Assembly (NCBI GenBank): GCA_003150035.1
Contig: QALR01000023.1
Coordinates: 1 to 54,979 of the forward strand
Reading direction: 5' to 3'
Source: Clostridiales bacterium
Lineage (GTDB): Bacteria; Bacillota; Clostridia; Oscillospirales; CAG-272
DNA: 54,979 nt
Below are positions 1-8,526 of this stretch, one piece after another; position 1 is the stretch's first letter, and each line of letters starts with the position of its first letter. The position numbers and the translations under genes were made by a program. The notes under the pieces were generated by a model. It worked only from the letters and a program-made list of their open reading frames with translations, was not told the DNA's origin and made no database searches.

Positions 1-2
1 CT

Positions 3-1550
3 CGAACTGATTTTTTCAACAAATGTGTTAATATCGTTCTGAATCGTGGCCGCGTTTCTGTCGTTCCATCTTGTGACTTCGTTCTGATCGTTGGAAATAA
101 ATCCGCTGAAGCTGCTTTCATACTGAGACCACCAGAGGTAGCCGGGGTCATAGGTGCGGGTGTCGAGAATGATCTCAAGCATCTCGGCAGAATCCGCATC
201 GCTGCAGTAATCGTAGGCGTAGGCGTCGATCCAAGCGGGGCGAACAAGATATCTGGAGTGGAACGCATATACCTCGAGGAATTCACCCATGACGGTGGGA
301 TTGGAGACAGAGGTCGGAACAGCATATGCATAGATATGATTATCTACATAATGCGCATAATTTTCCTGCGATTCGCTGTAAAGCGGATAGGGAAGTACGC
401 CGACTGAAACATTTTCGGTGTCTTTCATTCTTTCCAGAACATCGAGAACTTCAGAACCAAAAAGGGTTGTTGCGCTGGATAAAGCCTCCTGAACATCGGT
501 ATAAGCAATAGTTTCAGAGCCTTGTGTATCCCATACAGCGATCGCAGTTTCCATAACGGTCGACCATTCCGTTAAATGATTGCCAACAGCAAGAGACAGC
601 ACGCCGTCGTTGTTTTCAATAATGGAAAGGCCGGAGGCAGCATGCAGGCCATGGGTGGCATGAGCCGTTCTGACCCAGCCCATGATATCTCCCTCGCTCC
701 AATGAAGCTCGGAGTTACCACTGCTTTCTTGGGCTGTATTGATAATAAATTCCATAAATTTATCCATCGTCCATTCTTTGTTTCTGACAAGCTCGTAAAT
801 GTCATCCTGAACGGGCGAGGTCGCCAGCACGTCCTTGTTGACGATGATGGCGTGGGTCGCACTGAACGAAGAAAGCGCAAAGTCTCCAATCATGGTATAA
901 AGCGTCATCGTGCCGTTGTTTTTCCGAACGCTGTACGTATCGACATACGTCTGATCCCACCAAGGATTTTCAAAATTGATGCCGAGGGTGTAAAGATTAT
1001 AGTTCGCGCCGTCTTCCGCCGTGCCTTTGCCGCCGTATTTGACGGTGTAGGCTTTAATGCGATCCGTTCCGCTGGTGCGATCTGCCTCAATAAGCGGACC
1101 GATCTCGCCGACTGCTTCAACCTGTATGGTGCAGTTGTAAAGCTCCTGCATAACTTCGTTTCTCAGACGAACGGCAACGCTGATGGTGTCGGTTTCCTCG
1201 GAATAAACCTCTTTGGAGGCATCCCAGCCGTCCGCAACACCGTCGTCTGCCGCGATGGTAAACGTGGCGCCGCCGAAGTCGACATCCTCAAAGCCGTAGG
1301 GCTTGCTGTAGCCGTCAGGCTCTGCTGTTTCCGTCGGCTCTGTAGCCGAGCTGGAGGTATCGCCACTGCCTCCGGTGGTTTCTGATCCGCCGCTTGTTCC
1401 CGATGTGTTGTCGGTCTCTGACCCACTGCCGGTAGTGCCGCTTGTGGAGGAAGAGCCTGTGGTCTCGGTGGGGTCATCACCACATCCGGCCATCAGAAAC
1501 ACAACGAGAATCATTGCGAGAGACAGAACAAGTGCCAGAATTCTCTTCAT
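3..1550 (-). CDS. Extracellular solute-binding lipoprotein (partial, 3' end beyond window)
   Basis: A minus-strand reading frame is open from an ATG at 1550 to the left edge, so about 516 residues are visible and the C-terminus is missing. The N-terminus is a lipoprotein signal: MKR, a hydrophobic run, then lipobox LMAGC near residue 20. A Thr/Ser/Gly-rich linker of about 45 residues follows, then a globular part beginning near YGFEDVDFGG. The size, the linker and Trp/Tyr-rich stretches such as ENPWWDQ and EWTMDKF resemble family-1 extracellular solute-binding proteins of carbohydrate ABC importers (family resemblance, not a motif proof). It would sit on the outer face of the membrane and deliver a ligand to a permease. 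No permease or ATPase is visible, but the downstream side lies outside the window. A strong promoter lies at 1632-1660. The substrate cannot be told from the sequence. Confidence 0.8.
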   Translation of the reverse strand, partial: MKRILALVLSLAMILVVFLMAGCGDDPTETTGSSSTSGTTGSGSETDNTSGTSGGSETTGGSGDTSSSATEPTETAEPDGYSKPYGFEDVDFGGATFTIAADDGVADGWDASKEVYSEETDTISVAVRLRNEVMQELYNCTIQVEAVGEIGPLIEADRTSGTDRIKAYTVKYGGKGTAEDGANYNLYTLGINFENPWWDQTYVDTYSVRKNNGTMTLYTMIGDFALSSFSATHAIIVNKDVLATSPVQDDIYELVRNKEWTMDKFMEFIINTAQESSGNSELHWSEGDIMGWVRTAHATHGLHAASGLSIIENNDGVLSLAVGNHLTEWSTVMETAIAVWDTQGSETIAYTDVQEALSSATTLFGSEVLDVLERMKDTENVSVGVLPYPLYSESQENYAHYVDNHIYAYAVPTSVSNPTVMGEFLEVYAFHSRYLVRPAWIDAYAYDYCSDADSAEMLEIILDTRTYDPGYLWWSQYESSFSGFISNDQNEVTRWNDRNAATIQNDINTFVEKISS

Positions 1551-1631
1551 AAAATGAATCTCCTTTGCTTGAAAAATATTTTTCCGTTCGCAGGTCAAAC
1601 TCGAATTCGAGAGCGAACGTTTCTGTTGGAT

Positions 1632-1660
1632 AGTATAGCATTTTATACGGATTTTGTCAA
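1632..1660 (-). promoter_or_regulatory. Sigma-A type promoter of the solute-binding lipoprotein gene
   Basis: On the minus strand TTGACA (1655-1660) and TATACT (1632-1637) are separated by 17 nt, about 80 bases upstream of the ATG at 1550. A short palindrome, CTCGAATTCGAG, lies at about 1600-1611 between promoter and start and could be a regulator site (inference). Confidence 0.75.
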
Positions 1661-1772
1661 CACGTATCGGCTATTTCTGGTTGATTTTCGTTAATATCTA
1701 CAAAAAAATTTGAAATTTTTGATAAACGAGATAAAAACATCCAGCTCCGAGTTTTGTCAAGACCTGCGGAAA

Positions 1773-1808
1773 GGCAGGAAAACAGGGTATTCTGTTCGTT
1801 TTCCTGCC
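1773..1808 (-). terminator. Intrinsic terminator after the first Ser/Thr-linker lipoprotein
   Basis: GGCAGGAAAAC (1773-1783) pairs with GTTTTCCTGCC (1798-1808), with inner pairing between CTG and CAG. It lies just downstream of the minus-strand stop at 1825. The run of T after it is short. Confidence 0.6.
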
Positions 1809-1824
1809 CGATTTCATTTTGTTT

Positions 1825-3009
1825 TCATGATGTTTGCGCATCAGCCAGAGAAGAGGATTCCATATAACTGTGATATCCTTTCAGCTGTCCGGGTGTGGAG
1901 CCGAAAACAATATAATCAATTTCCACAGTATTGCCGGCCTTGATAAGCGCTCTGCTGTCTAGACGATTGAAATATTCCGCATAAGCGTCATAATCTGCCG
2001 CCGTTTCTCCCTCGTCAAACACGTTGTTCAAATAGGCGTTGGCATAGGAGCATGTCGAGCCAAGCAGGTGAAATTTCAATCCAGAAACGTTGGTATTTTG
2101 TTTCCATGTCCAGTTGTTTCCGGGTGCCTGCCCAGGCAGGAGAACGCCTTTACCGGAGGCATAAGTTGCGGCATAGCAAAGGTCATAGATATAAGTCTCA
2201 TAGCCGGCCTTCTGCTTTCCAATCGACATCACCATAAACTGTGTGGAGGCATACGCCGATGCGTTATTGAACTGAACGGCAATTTTGTCGTTTTCCGTCG
2301 GATTGTGGATGCGGATCTTCATATATTGATGATATCCGCGCCACTGATCCTTTTTTCCCACACCGTCAAAGGTGAAAGGAAAGCCCGCCCATGTGCCATA
2401 TCCCGAGCGCAGCTCCTCCGCGAAGTCATAGGAAACTAAGTTGTCAAAGCTGATGGCAAAGTCGTTCATCATATGGTAACAGGTATTTGTCCCGCGCAGA
2501 AAATACTGTGAATCTGCTGTGCTGGCGTTCTCTCCCGCCGCCTGAAAAGTCCCGTCTTTTTTTGCTGTGAGCTTGAGAGCGTCCTCCGTGAATTCCACTG
2601 TTAAAAACTCATCATTGTATGTCATAACGTCGACGATATATTCATGAGTTGTCATATGATTGTCTTGTGCGAAGGATTTGGTCCCGAAATCCAGTCTTGC
2701 AAAAATGGGAAGGGTTGTGGAAAAAGGAGAGGTATCCGGACCCGCTTGTTCGGCGCCACTGGTGTTGTCCGGATTTCCTGTGATGATTTCCGAGGAGGAA
2801 TCGTCGTTTCCTGTTATGATGTCCGACGTGCTGCTGTCTGTATCCGATGTGTCCGGATTCGAAGTGCCTGTGCTGGATGAGTCTGTATGGGATGTGCCAG
2901 ACGGTTTCGTTCCGCTCGTATCCGTTGTCTCATTCGGCTCGCCGAAGCATCCGGCAAAGAGCAGACACAGCACAAGCAGACCTCCTATAAGAATCAGAAT
3001 TTTTTTCAT
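1825..3009 (-). CDS. Lipoprotein with Ser/Thr linker and predicted jelly-roll domain, paralogue 1
   Basis: Protein of 394 residues with lipobox LLFAGC, so it is predicted to be anchored to the outer membrane face. A Thr/Ser/Asp/Gly-rich linker of about 75 residues precedes a globular domain starting at ARLDFGTKS. The C-terminal signature VEIDYIVFGS recalls the end strand of beta-sandwich carbohydrate-binding-like domains (inference). Its neighbour at 3272-4396 shares the same domain: LDFGT, YIVD..TYN, FTEDALKL, FDNLVSYD, HQYMKIRI, LKFHLLG and DYIVFGS all recur there, so the two are tandem paralogues. An upstream in-frame ATG at 3018 exists, but GGAATGGA is better spaced for the ATG at 3009. 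No catalytic motif is recognised. A glycan- or polymer-binding surface protein is possible but unproven. Confidence 0.75.
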   Translation of the reverse strand: MKKILILIGGLLVLCLLFAGCFGEPNETTDTSGTKPSGTSHTDSSSTGTSNPDTSDTDSSTSDIITGNDDSSSEIITGNPDNTSGAEQAGPDTSPFSTTLPIFARLDFGTKSFAQDNHMTTHEYIVDVMTYNDEFLTVEFTEDALKLTAKKDGTFQAAGENASTADSQYFLRGTNTCYHMMNDFAISFDNLVSYDFAEELRSGYGTWAGFPFTFDGVGKKDQWRGYHQYMKIRIHNPTENDKIAVQFNNASAYASTQFMVMSIGKQKAGYETYIYDLCYAATYASGKGVLLPGQAPGNNWTWKQNTNVSGLKFHLLGSTCSYANAYLNNVFDEGETAADYDAYAEYFNRLDSRALIKAGNTVEIDYIVFGSTPGQLKGYHSYMESSSLADAQTS

Positions 3010-3222
3010 GATAATCATTCCATTCCGCCGTCAGACAATCGCATGTCAGGCGGCATTGTGATAGTACGGAAAAGCGGCCGGTCCGATTGGCGGCCGACCT
3101 CGGCGCTTCGAAATATCTATCAAAGTTATCTCGGGAGCGCAAACAAAATTTCTGCCTTTCCGTAATTTGAGTTTTTGCAGTTGCATGGAACGTTATGCGT
3201 CGCACATCCGGGTAAATGTTAG

Positions 3223-3257
3223 AAAAAAAGACGCTCCCTTTTGAGAAGCGTCTTTTT
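3223..3257 (-). terminator. Intrinsic terminator after lipoprotein paralogue 2
   Basis: AAAAAGACGCT and AGCGTCTTTTT pair around a short loop. It lies 15 bases beyond the minus-strand stop at 3272 and is flanked by A/T runs on both sides. Confidence 0.75.
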
Positions 3258-3271
3258 AATTTTAAAGATTT

Positions 3272-4396
3272 TTAAGCTGCAGCGTTCGAAGAATCCTCGA
3301 GATAGCTGGTCCATTCTTCCAACTGAGCTCTGGTGGAGCCAAATATAATATAGTCAACTTCTACATGATCACCCTGCTGGATGTTCGCGCGGCTGTCGCA
3401 TGTTTTATTGACACCGTATGCGCCGAGGAGATGGAAGCGCAGCGAGCTTTGCTCTACATTAGACTGCCAGTTCCAGTTGTTGCCGCCGACATTCTGTGTT
3501 TCTCTTGCGTCATTGACGTTGCCGATATACGTGGTAGCGCCGTTATTCGTCAGCTGACGGCCTGCCCAAGCGAGGAACGGAATATCATAAATGTAGGTTG
3601 CCCACTCATTGGAGGGTGTAGCGGTAAGCTTGGTTTCGCTCTCGGTTGTAGGCGCGCCGCCCTGCAGGAACATGTAAGGGGCAATGTTACGGGTGGAGTA
3701 AAGACCACCGGACTGATGATATTCCATCGAGATGATGTTGTTGTCGGTGGGGTTGAGAATACGAATCTTCATATACTGATGCTTCCCTTGCCATTGTACG
3801 CCGACTTTGGCAGTGGAAACCGGATAGTCAACCCAAGTACCCCAGCCTGCCATCAGATAATCATCATAATCATAGGAAACAAGATTATCAAAGCAAATCG
3901 CAAACGAATCGCTGCTCATGCCGCTCGTATAGTTCTTAATGGCCCAAATAACCATGGTGTCTTCTGTAAATTCGATCGTCAGGTTCTCAGCATTGTATGT
4001 AAGACGATCAACAATGAAGTCATGATGAGAGGTATGTCCCTCAGCCTCAGCCTTGGTGTTGGTACCAAAGTCGAGACGAAGATAAATCGGCAGCGTGGTG
4101 CCTGTTGTGATGGTTGTAGCATCCGTTCCCTCCGGCGGCTGCGTGGTACCCGCAGTGGTTCCTGAGGTGGACTCGGTCGTCGATTCCGTGGTGGACTCGG
4201 TTGTCGATTCTGTAGTGGACTCCGTGGTCTCCGTTGTGTCCGTGGTCTCCGTTGTGTTCGTGGTCTCTGTTGTGTTCGTCGTTTCTGTCGGCTCGGTACT
4301 TTCCGTGGTTTCATCAGGATCGTCACCACAGCTGACCATAGCAAGTACAGCGAAGAGCATAACAGCTACCAGAAGCAGTGATAAAAGTCTCTTCAT
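3272..4396 (-). CDS. Lipoprotein with Thr-rich repeat linker, paralogue 2
   Basis: Protein of 374 residues. MKR, a hydrophobic segment and lipobox LAMVSC predict a lipoprotein. Residues of about 27-95 form an extreme low-complexity linker built from TET, TNT and STTE units, encoded by near-repetitive DNA that is prone to slippage. The globular part begins at YLRLDFGTN and ends with VEVDYIIFGS followed by a short tail. It matches the 1825-3009 protein over the whole domain, so the two arose by tandem duplication. A promoter lies at 4482-4510 and a terminator at 3223-3257, so it is probably its own transcription unit. The function is unknown; the shared C-terminal strand suggests a jelly-roll binding domain (inference). 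Confidence 0.75.
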   Translation of the reverse strand: MKRLLSLLLVAVMLFAVLAMVSCGDDPDETTESTEPTETTNTTETTNTTETTDTTETTESTTESTTESTTESTTESTSGTTAGTTQPPEGTDATTITTGTTLPIYLRLDFGTNTKAEAEGHTSHHDFIVDRLTYNAENLTIEFTEDTMVIWAIKNYTSGMSSDSFAICFDNLVSYDYDDYLMAGWGTWVDYPVSTAKVGVQWQGKHQYMKIRILNPTDNNIISMEYHQSGGLYSTRNIAPYMFLQGGAPTTESETKLTATPSNEWATYIYDIPFLAWAGRQLTNNGATTYIGNVNDARETQNVGGNNWNWQSNVEQSSLRFHLLGAYGVNKTCDSRANIQQGDHVEVDYIIFGSTRAQLEEWTSYLEDSSNAAA

Positions 4397-4481
4397 ACAA
4401 ATAGAATCTCCTTTTTGAATTAAAGATTTTTCTTACCGTACAAGATATCGTCTGAAAATACCTCGCACCGTGATTACTGTT

Positions 4482-4510
4482 ATTGTATCATCAAACTTGA
4501 ATTTTGTCAA
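4482..4510 (-). promoter_or_regulatory. Sigma-A type promoter of lipoprotein paralogue 2
   Basis: Minus-strand TTGACA (4505-4510) and TACAAT (4482-4487) with a 17-nt spacer, 86 bases upstream of the ATG at 4396. The rest of the 4397-4750 intergenic stretch holds an A/T-rich tract and a tandem 12-mer at 4692-4715. I see no gene there. Confidence 0.8.
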
Positions 4511-4691
4511 TACCCATAAAAAAATAGTGCTTAAAAATATCCTAAAATTTCAATAAATTTATGGCTGCACATACTTTTTTTGTTAAGTTTGTGTGAATTT
4601 TCTTTTGCGAAAACCGCGAAGACTGTCGGATTTTTCCCGCCAAAAAGATGGTCTCATCTTGAATTTTAAGAAAAAATTTTCGTATAGGGCG

Positions 4692-4715
4692 GCCCTATCA
4701 TAAGCCCTATCATAA
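4692..4715. repeat. Perfect tandem 12-mer, two units
   Basis: GCCCTATCATAA occurs twice head to tail. It lies between the lipoprotein promoter and the M23 gene terminator, and no function is evident. Confidence 0.6.
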
Positions 4716-4751
4716 TCTATGCAGGACAAACGTCCGTCATGACAATGGGCA

Positions 4752-4785
4752 GCAAAAAAGGAAGGCCGCCGCCTTCCTTTTTTGC
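4752..4785 (-). terminator. Strong intrinsic terminator after the M23 peptidase gene
   Basis: A perfect 15-bp stem (4752-4766 with 4771-4785) with a 4-nt loop and a T6 tract inside the arm. It lies 15 bases beyond the stop at 4801. The symmetric A/T arms could also stop transcription on the other strand. Confidence 0.85.
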
Positions 4786-4800
4786 CATTCTGGCACGGAA

Positions 4801-5478
4801 TTAGTCCTCGTAATAGGTTTCATCGTCAATAGGAGTGACTGTGATATGCGTGAGCGGATCCTCACATTCATCGTCTCGATAGATTTCGAAATGGAGATGA
4901 GGGGACTGTGAAATTTCCACAAGCGCAGTATCTCCGATGGCACCGATTTCATCGCCTGCCTTGACTGTGACACCCTCGGCAATTTCTTCGGGGATGGTTG
5001 TTTGCAGATTTTGATAGACAGACTTATATCCGCCGGCGTGGGAAATCACAATGGTTTGTCCCATCATAGGATCAAGCGTAACGGATTCGATGGTGCCGTC
5101 TGCCGCAGCATAAACAGGGGTGCCGGCGTCAGCTTCGATGTCGACGCCGAGATGAACGCGGTAATCCTCCATGGTGTCCGAATATACCGGGATATCGGCG
5201 GACCATTCCTTGGATATGTTGCCGTTTGTCACAGGGGAAATGAATGTTACGTCATCGGCAACGATAGGTGTGTCGCCCGGATCGGTTGTATCTTGGGGAC
5301 CTGTTGTTCCGGTGGTCTGGTTCGGCGCTGTCTGCCCGGAGGTGCCTGTGGATTCCGGCTTGGTACGCCTGCTGGATACAACGGCAACGACGGTGACAAC
5401 GATAGCGACTACGACAAGAAGTGCCAGCGCGATGGTAAGTCCGCGGGTCATCTGCTTTTTCTTTTGATTTTGATTCAT
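4801..5478 (-). CDS. Membrane-anchored M23 family metallopeptidase
   Basis: Protein of 225 residues. A basic cytoplasmic tail is followed by one membrane helix (about residues 14-33), a Thr/Gly/Pro linker and a C-terminal M23 (LytM) domain outside the membrane. The Zn ligands look intact: HLGVDIEAD supplies the HxxxD motif and PHLHFEI the HxH motif. The family cleaves peptidoglycan cross-links. In Clostridia a protein of this layout, SpoIIQ, forms the forespore half of the engulfment channel with SpoIIIAH. That assignment is possible but the neighbourhood has no sporulation genes, so it may be a general cell-wall hydrolase. It is transcribed alone, ending at the terminator at 4752-4785. Confidence 0.85.
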   Translation of the reverse strand: MNQNQKKKQMTRGLTIALALLVVVAIVVTVVAVVSSRRTKPESTGTSGQTAPNQTTGTTGPQDTTDPGDTPIVADDVTFISPVTNGNISKEWSADIPVYSDTMEDYRVHLGVDIEADAGTPVYAAADGTIESVTLDPMMGQTIVISHAGGYKSVYQNLQTTIPEEIAEGVTVKAGDEIGAIGDTALVEISQSPHLHFEIYRDDECEDPLTHITVTPIDDETYYED

Positions 5479-5605
5479 AAAAACAATTCCTTTCCGCCTT
5501 TCGGCTAAGTGAACTGTTTCTATTGTCGCCAGAATTTTTGCTCTTATGCAAAAATATGAAAAAAATACAGATTTTGCGGGAATTTTTACAATGAGACCGC
5601 GGGAT

Positions 5606-6253
5606 TCAGTCGGAAATCATATAGCCGCATCCCCGTACCGTGGAGATGAGTCGGATATGAAACCGGTTATCGATTTTGGCACGCAGGTAATTGATATAAA
5701 CGTCTACGACGTTTGTATCGGCTCCGGATTCACCGAAGACGCGGGCGAGCGCCTCCTTTCGAGAGACAGGCTTCCCTTTGTTTTCCAAAAGCAGCGAGAG
5801 CAGAGCGAATTCTCTTGCGGTAAGCTCAATTTTTTCTCCCTTATAATAAGCGGAACGCAGCGCTTCATCAAGAGCGAGGAACTGAGAAGGGCTTTTTCGC
5901 CTTTGCGGGCGAAGCTCTGTTTTCGTACCGCCGTCGGAGGGGAGGAATATCGCGTCCAGAAAGTCCTCAACGACAAACGGACGCACCACCGCGTAATAAC
6001 GCGTCAGCTCCCGCGTCGGAATACGGGCCAGCTCTTCCGGATATCCGATGACAATCGTTTCGCATGACGCAGGAGGAGCACTCGTGCTGCCCTGCAGAAG
6101 TCCGGCATCGATGACGGCAAGGCGGATATCGTCAAAAACAGCGACTGTTTCTTCGATATGAGGGACGATTACGCAGGAAGCTCCTCGTTCGGAAAACTCA
6201 AGCTCTAGCATTCTTGCGTAGACAGCATCCCTGATTGCGATGAGGACTTTCAT
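5606..6253 (-). CDS. OmpR/PhoB-type winged-helix response regulator with atypical receiver
   Basis: Protein of 215 residues. The C-terminal half is a clear Trans_reg_C winged helix: LTAREFALLSLLLENKGKPV, VDVYINYLRAKI and the closing STVRGCGYMI. The N-terminal half has receiver-like length but poor motif conservation. The usual paired acids after the first strand are R8-D9, D49 may correspond to the phospho-acceptor, and the conserved K-P near the end reads VRPF. No histidine kinase is adjacent. It may therefore act without phosphorylation, like other atypical response regulators (inference). It lies 23 bases downstream of the parC stop, so it could be co-transcribed with the parE-parC pair. 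Confidence 0.8.
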   Translation of the reverse strand: MKVLIAIRDAVYARMLELEFSERGASCVIVPHIEETVAVFDDIRLAVIDAGLLQGSTSAPPASCETIVIGYPEELARIPTRELTRYYAVVRPFVVEDFLDAIFLPSDGGTKTELRPQRRKSPSQFLALDEALRSAYYKGEKIELTAREFALLSLLLENKGKPVSRKEALARVFGESGADTNVVDVYINYLRAKIDNRFHIRLISTVRGCGYMISD

Positions 6254-6276
6254 GGAGAGCCTCCTGTTTTTGTGGA

Positions 6277-8490
6277 TTAGTTGTTATCTGCTTTTTCAAT
6301 CGAAGCTCCCGCGGCGGGAACTTTTATTTTCCGGCATTTGTCGTAGCCACGAAAATGACGTTCCGGATTTCGTGTGGCCAAGACGACCTTCTGCCCCTTT
6401 TTCAAGGTGAAAAGCGTTACGCCCGAGGCGGTCCTTGTCGCCTTTTCTGGAATGAGCTTGGTACTGATATAAATGGCCTTACCCGCATCGTTTACGAGCA
6501 GCAGGTCGAACGGCGACTCCTCATAGAATGCACCGACGAGAGGGGAGGCGTCGGAATAAGCGCCCACGAGCTTTTTGCGTGAGGCTTTGGTTTCATAGGA
6601 GGAAATGGGAACGCGCACGCCTTTTCCGTTTTCAAAGATATAGACGAAATAATGGCCCTGTGGATAACCGGCAAGAGGCTTCATCGCTATGACGTGTTCC
6701 CCCTCCTCAAAGCCGAGCTTTGCGGGAACGTAATCCCCGAGCTGCGACGCCTTTTTGGACTCAAATTCGCTGGCTTTCGCCTTGTAGATTTTTTGCTTAT
6801 CGCTGACAAAGAGGATTTCGGAAACATTTTCGGCGTCCTCAGTCTGTGTGACCTCGTCTCCGGGCTTCAGCGCCTGCTCGTCGCCCCCTCGCAGAGATTG
6901 CAGTGTGATTTTCTTAAAGTACCCCTCGCGGGTGAGGATGAGCTTGACGTTGTAATTTTCGACGAAATCCTTTTCGTCGTATTCTTCGACGCTGTCCTCG
7001 TAGATAAGCTTGGTCTTGCGAGGCACGGCATATTTGGCTTTGATTTCTTCCAGTTGTTTGACGATACGGTTTTTCAGCTTGCGTTCGGATTCAATGATAG
7101 ATTTGATTTCCGCGATTTCCTTTTGCAGCTGTTCGATTTCCTTGATGCGTTCTAAAATATATTCACGGTTCAGGTGGCGCAGCTTGATTTCCGCAATGTA
7201 TTCTGCCTGCACCTCGTCGATACTGAATCCCGCCATGAGGTTCGGGACAACGTCGCTGTCCTTTTCCGTTTCTCTTACGATCCTTATCGCTTTGTCGATG
7301 TCGAGCAGGATTTCGCCGAGTCCGAGCAGCAGATGCAGCTTTTCGCACTTCTTGGAAAGGTCGAAGGACAGCTCGCGCTTCACGCAGATCATGCGGAACC
7401 GGATCCATTCGTCGAGGATCCCGCGCAGACCGAGCTGCCGCGGCGCGCCGTCAATGAGCACGTTGAAGTTGCAGGCGAAAGCGTCCTCGAGCGGCGTTTT
7501 TTTATAGAGCTTGGCCATCAGCTTGTCCGGGTCAGTTCCGCGGCGCAGGTCAAGCGTGAGCTTGAAGCCGTTCAGGTCGATTTCGTCGCGCACGTCGGTC
7601 ACTTCCTTCAGTGTGCCCGCTTTAATCATATCTGTAAGCTTTTTCAGGATAAGCTCGATAGAGGTGGAGTAGGGAATCTCCAGAATATCGATGCAGCCGG
7701 CATCCTTGTCATAAGAGTAGCGGGCACGCAGCGTGATATTGCCGCGTCCGGTCTCGTAGACCTCGCGCATGCGGTCACGGTTGTAAATGAGAAGCCCTCC
7801 AACGGAGAAATCCGGCGCCTTGATGATATCAAGCAGCTCGTCTGTTGTCGTCTCGGCGTTTTTCAGCACGGCGATGGCGCCGTCGCAGACCTCGCCGAGG
7901 TTGAAGGAGCAGATTTGACTTGCCATTCCGACGGCGATGCCCATATTGGGAGATACGAGAATATTCGGAAACGCTGTCGGGAGCAGGACCGGCTCCTTCA
8001 TGGTGTTGTCATAGTTATCGACAAAGTCGACGGCGTCGCGGTCGATGCCGCGGAAAATTTCTGCACAGATGGGGTCGAGCTTGACCTCGGTGTAACGCGA
8101 CGCAGCGAACGCCATATCACGGCTGTATACCTTGCCGAAGCTTCCTTTGGAATCGATGAGCGGGTGCAGCAGTGCTTCGTTTCCCCGTGTGAGACGGACG
8201 AGTGTTTCATAAATCGCCATGTCTCCGTGCGGATTGAGCCGCATGGTCTGTCCGACGACATTGGCGCTTTTGGTACGGGGGCCGGTGAGCAGTCCCATTT
8301 TATACATCGTATAAAGAAGCTTTCTGTGCGAGGGCTTGAAGCCGTCGATTTCCGGAATCGCGCGCGACACGATAACGCTCATGACGTACGGCATATAATT
8401 TTTTTCGATGGTATCGGTGATCGGCTGGAGCATGATCTCCGCCGGAATGATTTCTTTTTTTTCGGTTTTTTTGCTCTTTGCTCTTGCCAT
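6277..8490 (-). CDS. parC: DNA topoisomerase IV subunit A-like (ParC/GyrA family)
   Basis: Protein of 737 residues, shorter than a typical GyrA. It forms the DNA-cleaving subunit of a type IIA topoisomerase with the product of the gene just upstream. Motifs: IPEIDGFKPSHRKLLYTM, the NPHGDMAIYETLVRL region, and catalytic Tyr133 in AASRYTE. A coiled tower region (about 430-490) and a C-terminal beta-propeller follow. I do not find the GyrA box (QRRGGKG), which favours a Topo IV role (decatenation) over gyrase. The start ATG at 8490 begins MARAKSKKTEKK. It follows parE by 36 bases in an apparent operon. Confidence 0.88.
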   Translation of the reverse strand: MARAKSKKTEKKEIIPAEIMLQPITDTIEKNYMPYVMSVIVSRAIPEIDGFKPSHRKLLYTMYKMGLLTGPRTKSANVVGQTMRLNPHGDMAIYETLVRLTRGNEALLHPLIDSKGSFGKVYSRDMAFAASRYTEVKLDPICAEIFRGIDRDAVDFVDNYDNTMKEPVLLPTAFPNILVSPNMGIAVGMASQICSFNLGEVCDGAIAVLKNAETTTDELLDIIKAPDFSVGGLLIYNRDRMREVYETGRGNITLRARYSYDKDAGCIDILEIPYSTSIELILKKLTDMIKAGTLKEVTDVRDEIDLNGFKLTLDLRRGTDPDKLMAKLYKKTPLEDAFACNFNVLIDGAPRQLGLRGILDEWIRFRMICVKRELSFDLSKKCEKLHLLLGLGEILLDIDKAIRIVRETEKDSDVVPNLMAGFSIDEVQAEYIAEIKLRHLNREYILERIKEIEQLQKEIAEIKSIIESERKLKNRIVKQLEEIKAKYAVPRKTKLIYEDSVEEYDEKDFVENYNVKLILTREGYFKKITLQSLRGGDEQALKPGDEVTQTEDAENVSEILFVSDKQKIYKAKASEFESKKASQLGDYVPAKLGFEEGEHVIAMKPLAGYPQGHYFVYIFENGKGVRVPISSYETKASRKKLVGAYSDASPLVGAFYEESPFDLLLVNDAGKAIYISTKLIPEKATRTASGVTLFTLKKGQKVVLATRNPERHFRGYDKCRKIKVPAAGASIEKADNN

Positions 8491-8526
8491 TGCGGTGTCC
8501 GTTCCTTTCGCTTGCGTACGGGATGT

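Noticed and set aside
576..1385. Plus-strand open frame of 269 codons near the left edge
   Set aside because: Antisense to the solute-binding lipoprotein reading frame, which runs open to the window edge with a proper lipobox and promoter.
4095..4418. Plus-strand Val/Ser repeat open frame
   Set aside because: Reverse complement of the Thr-rich linker coding repeats in the lipoprotein gene; not a gene and not a CRISPR array.
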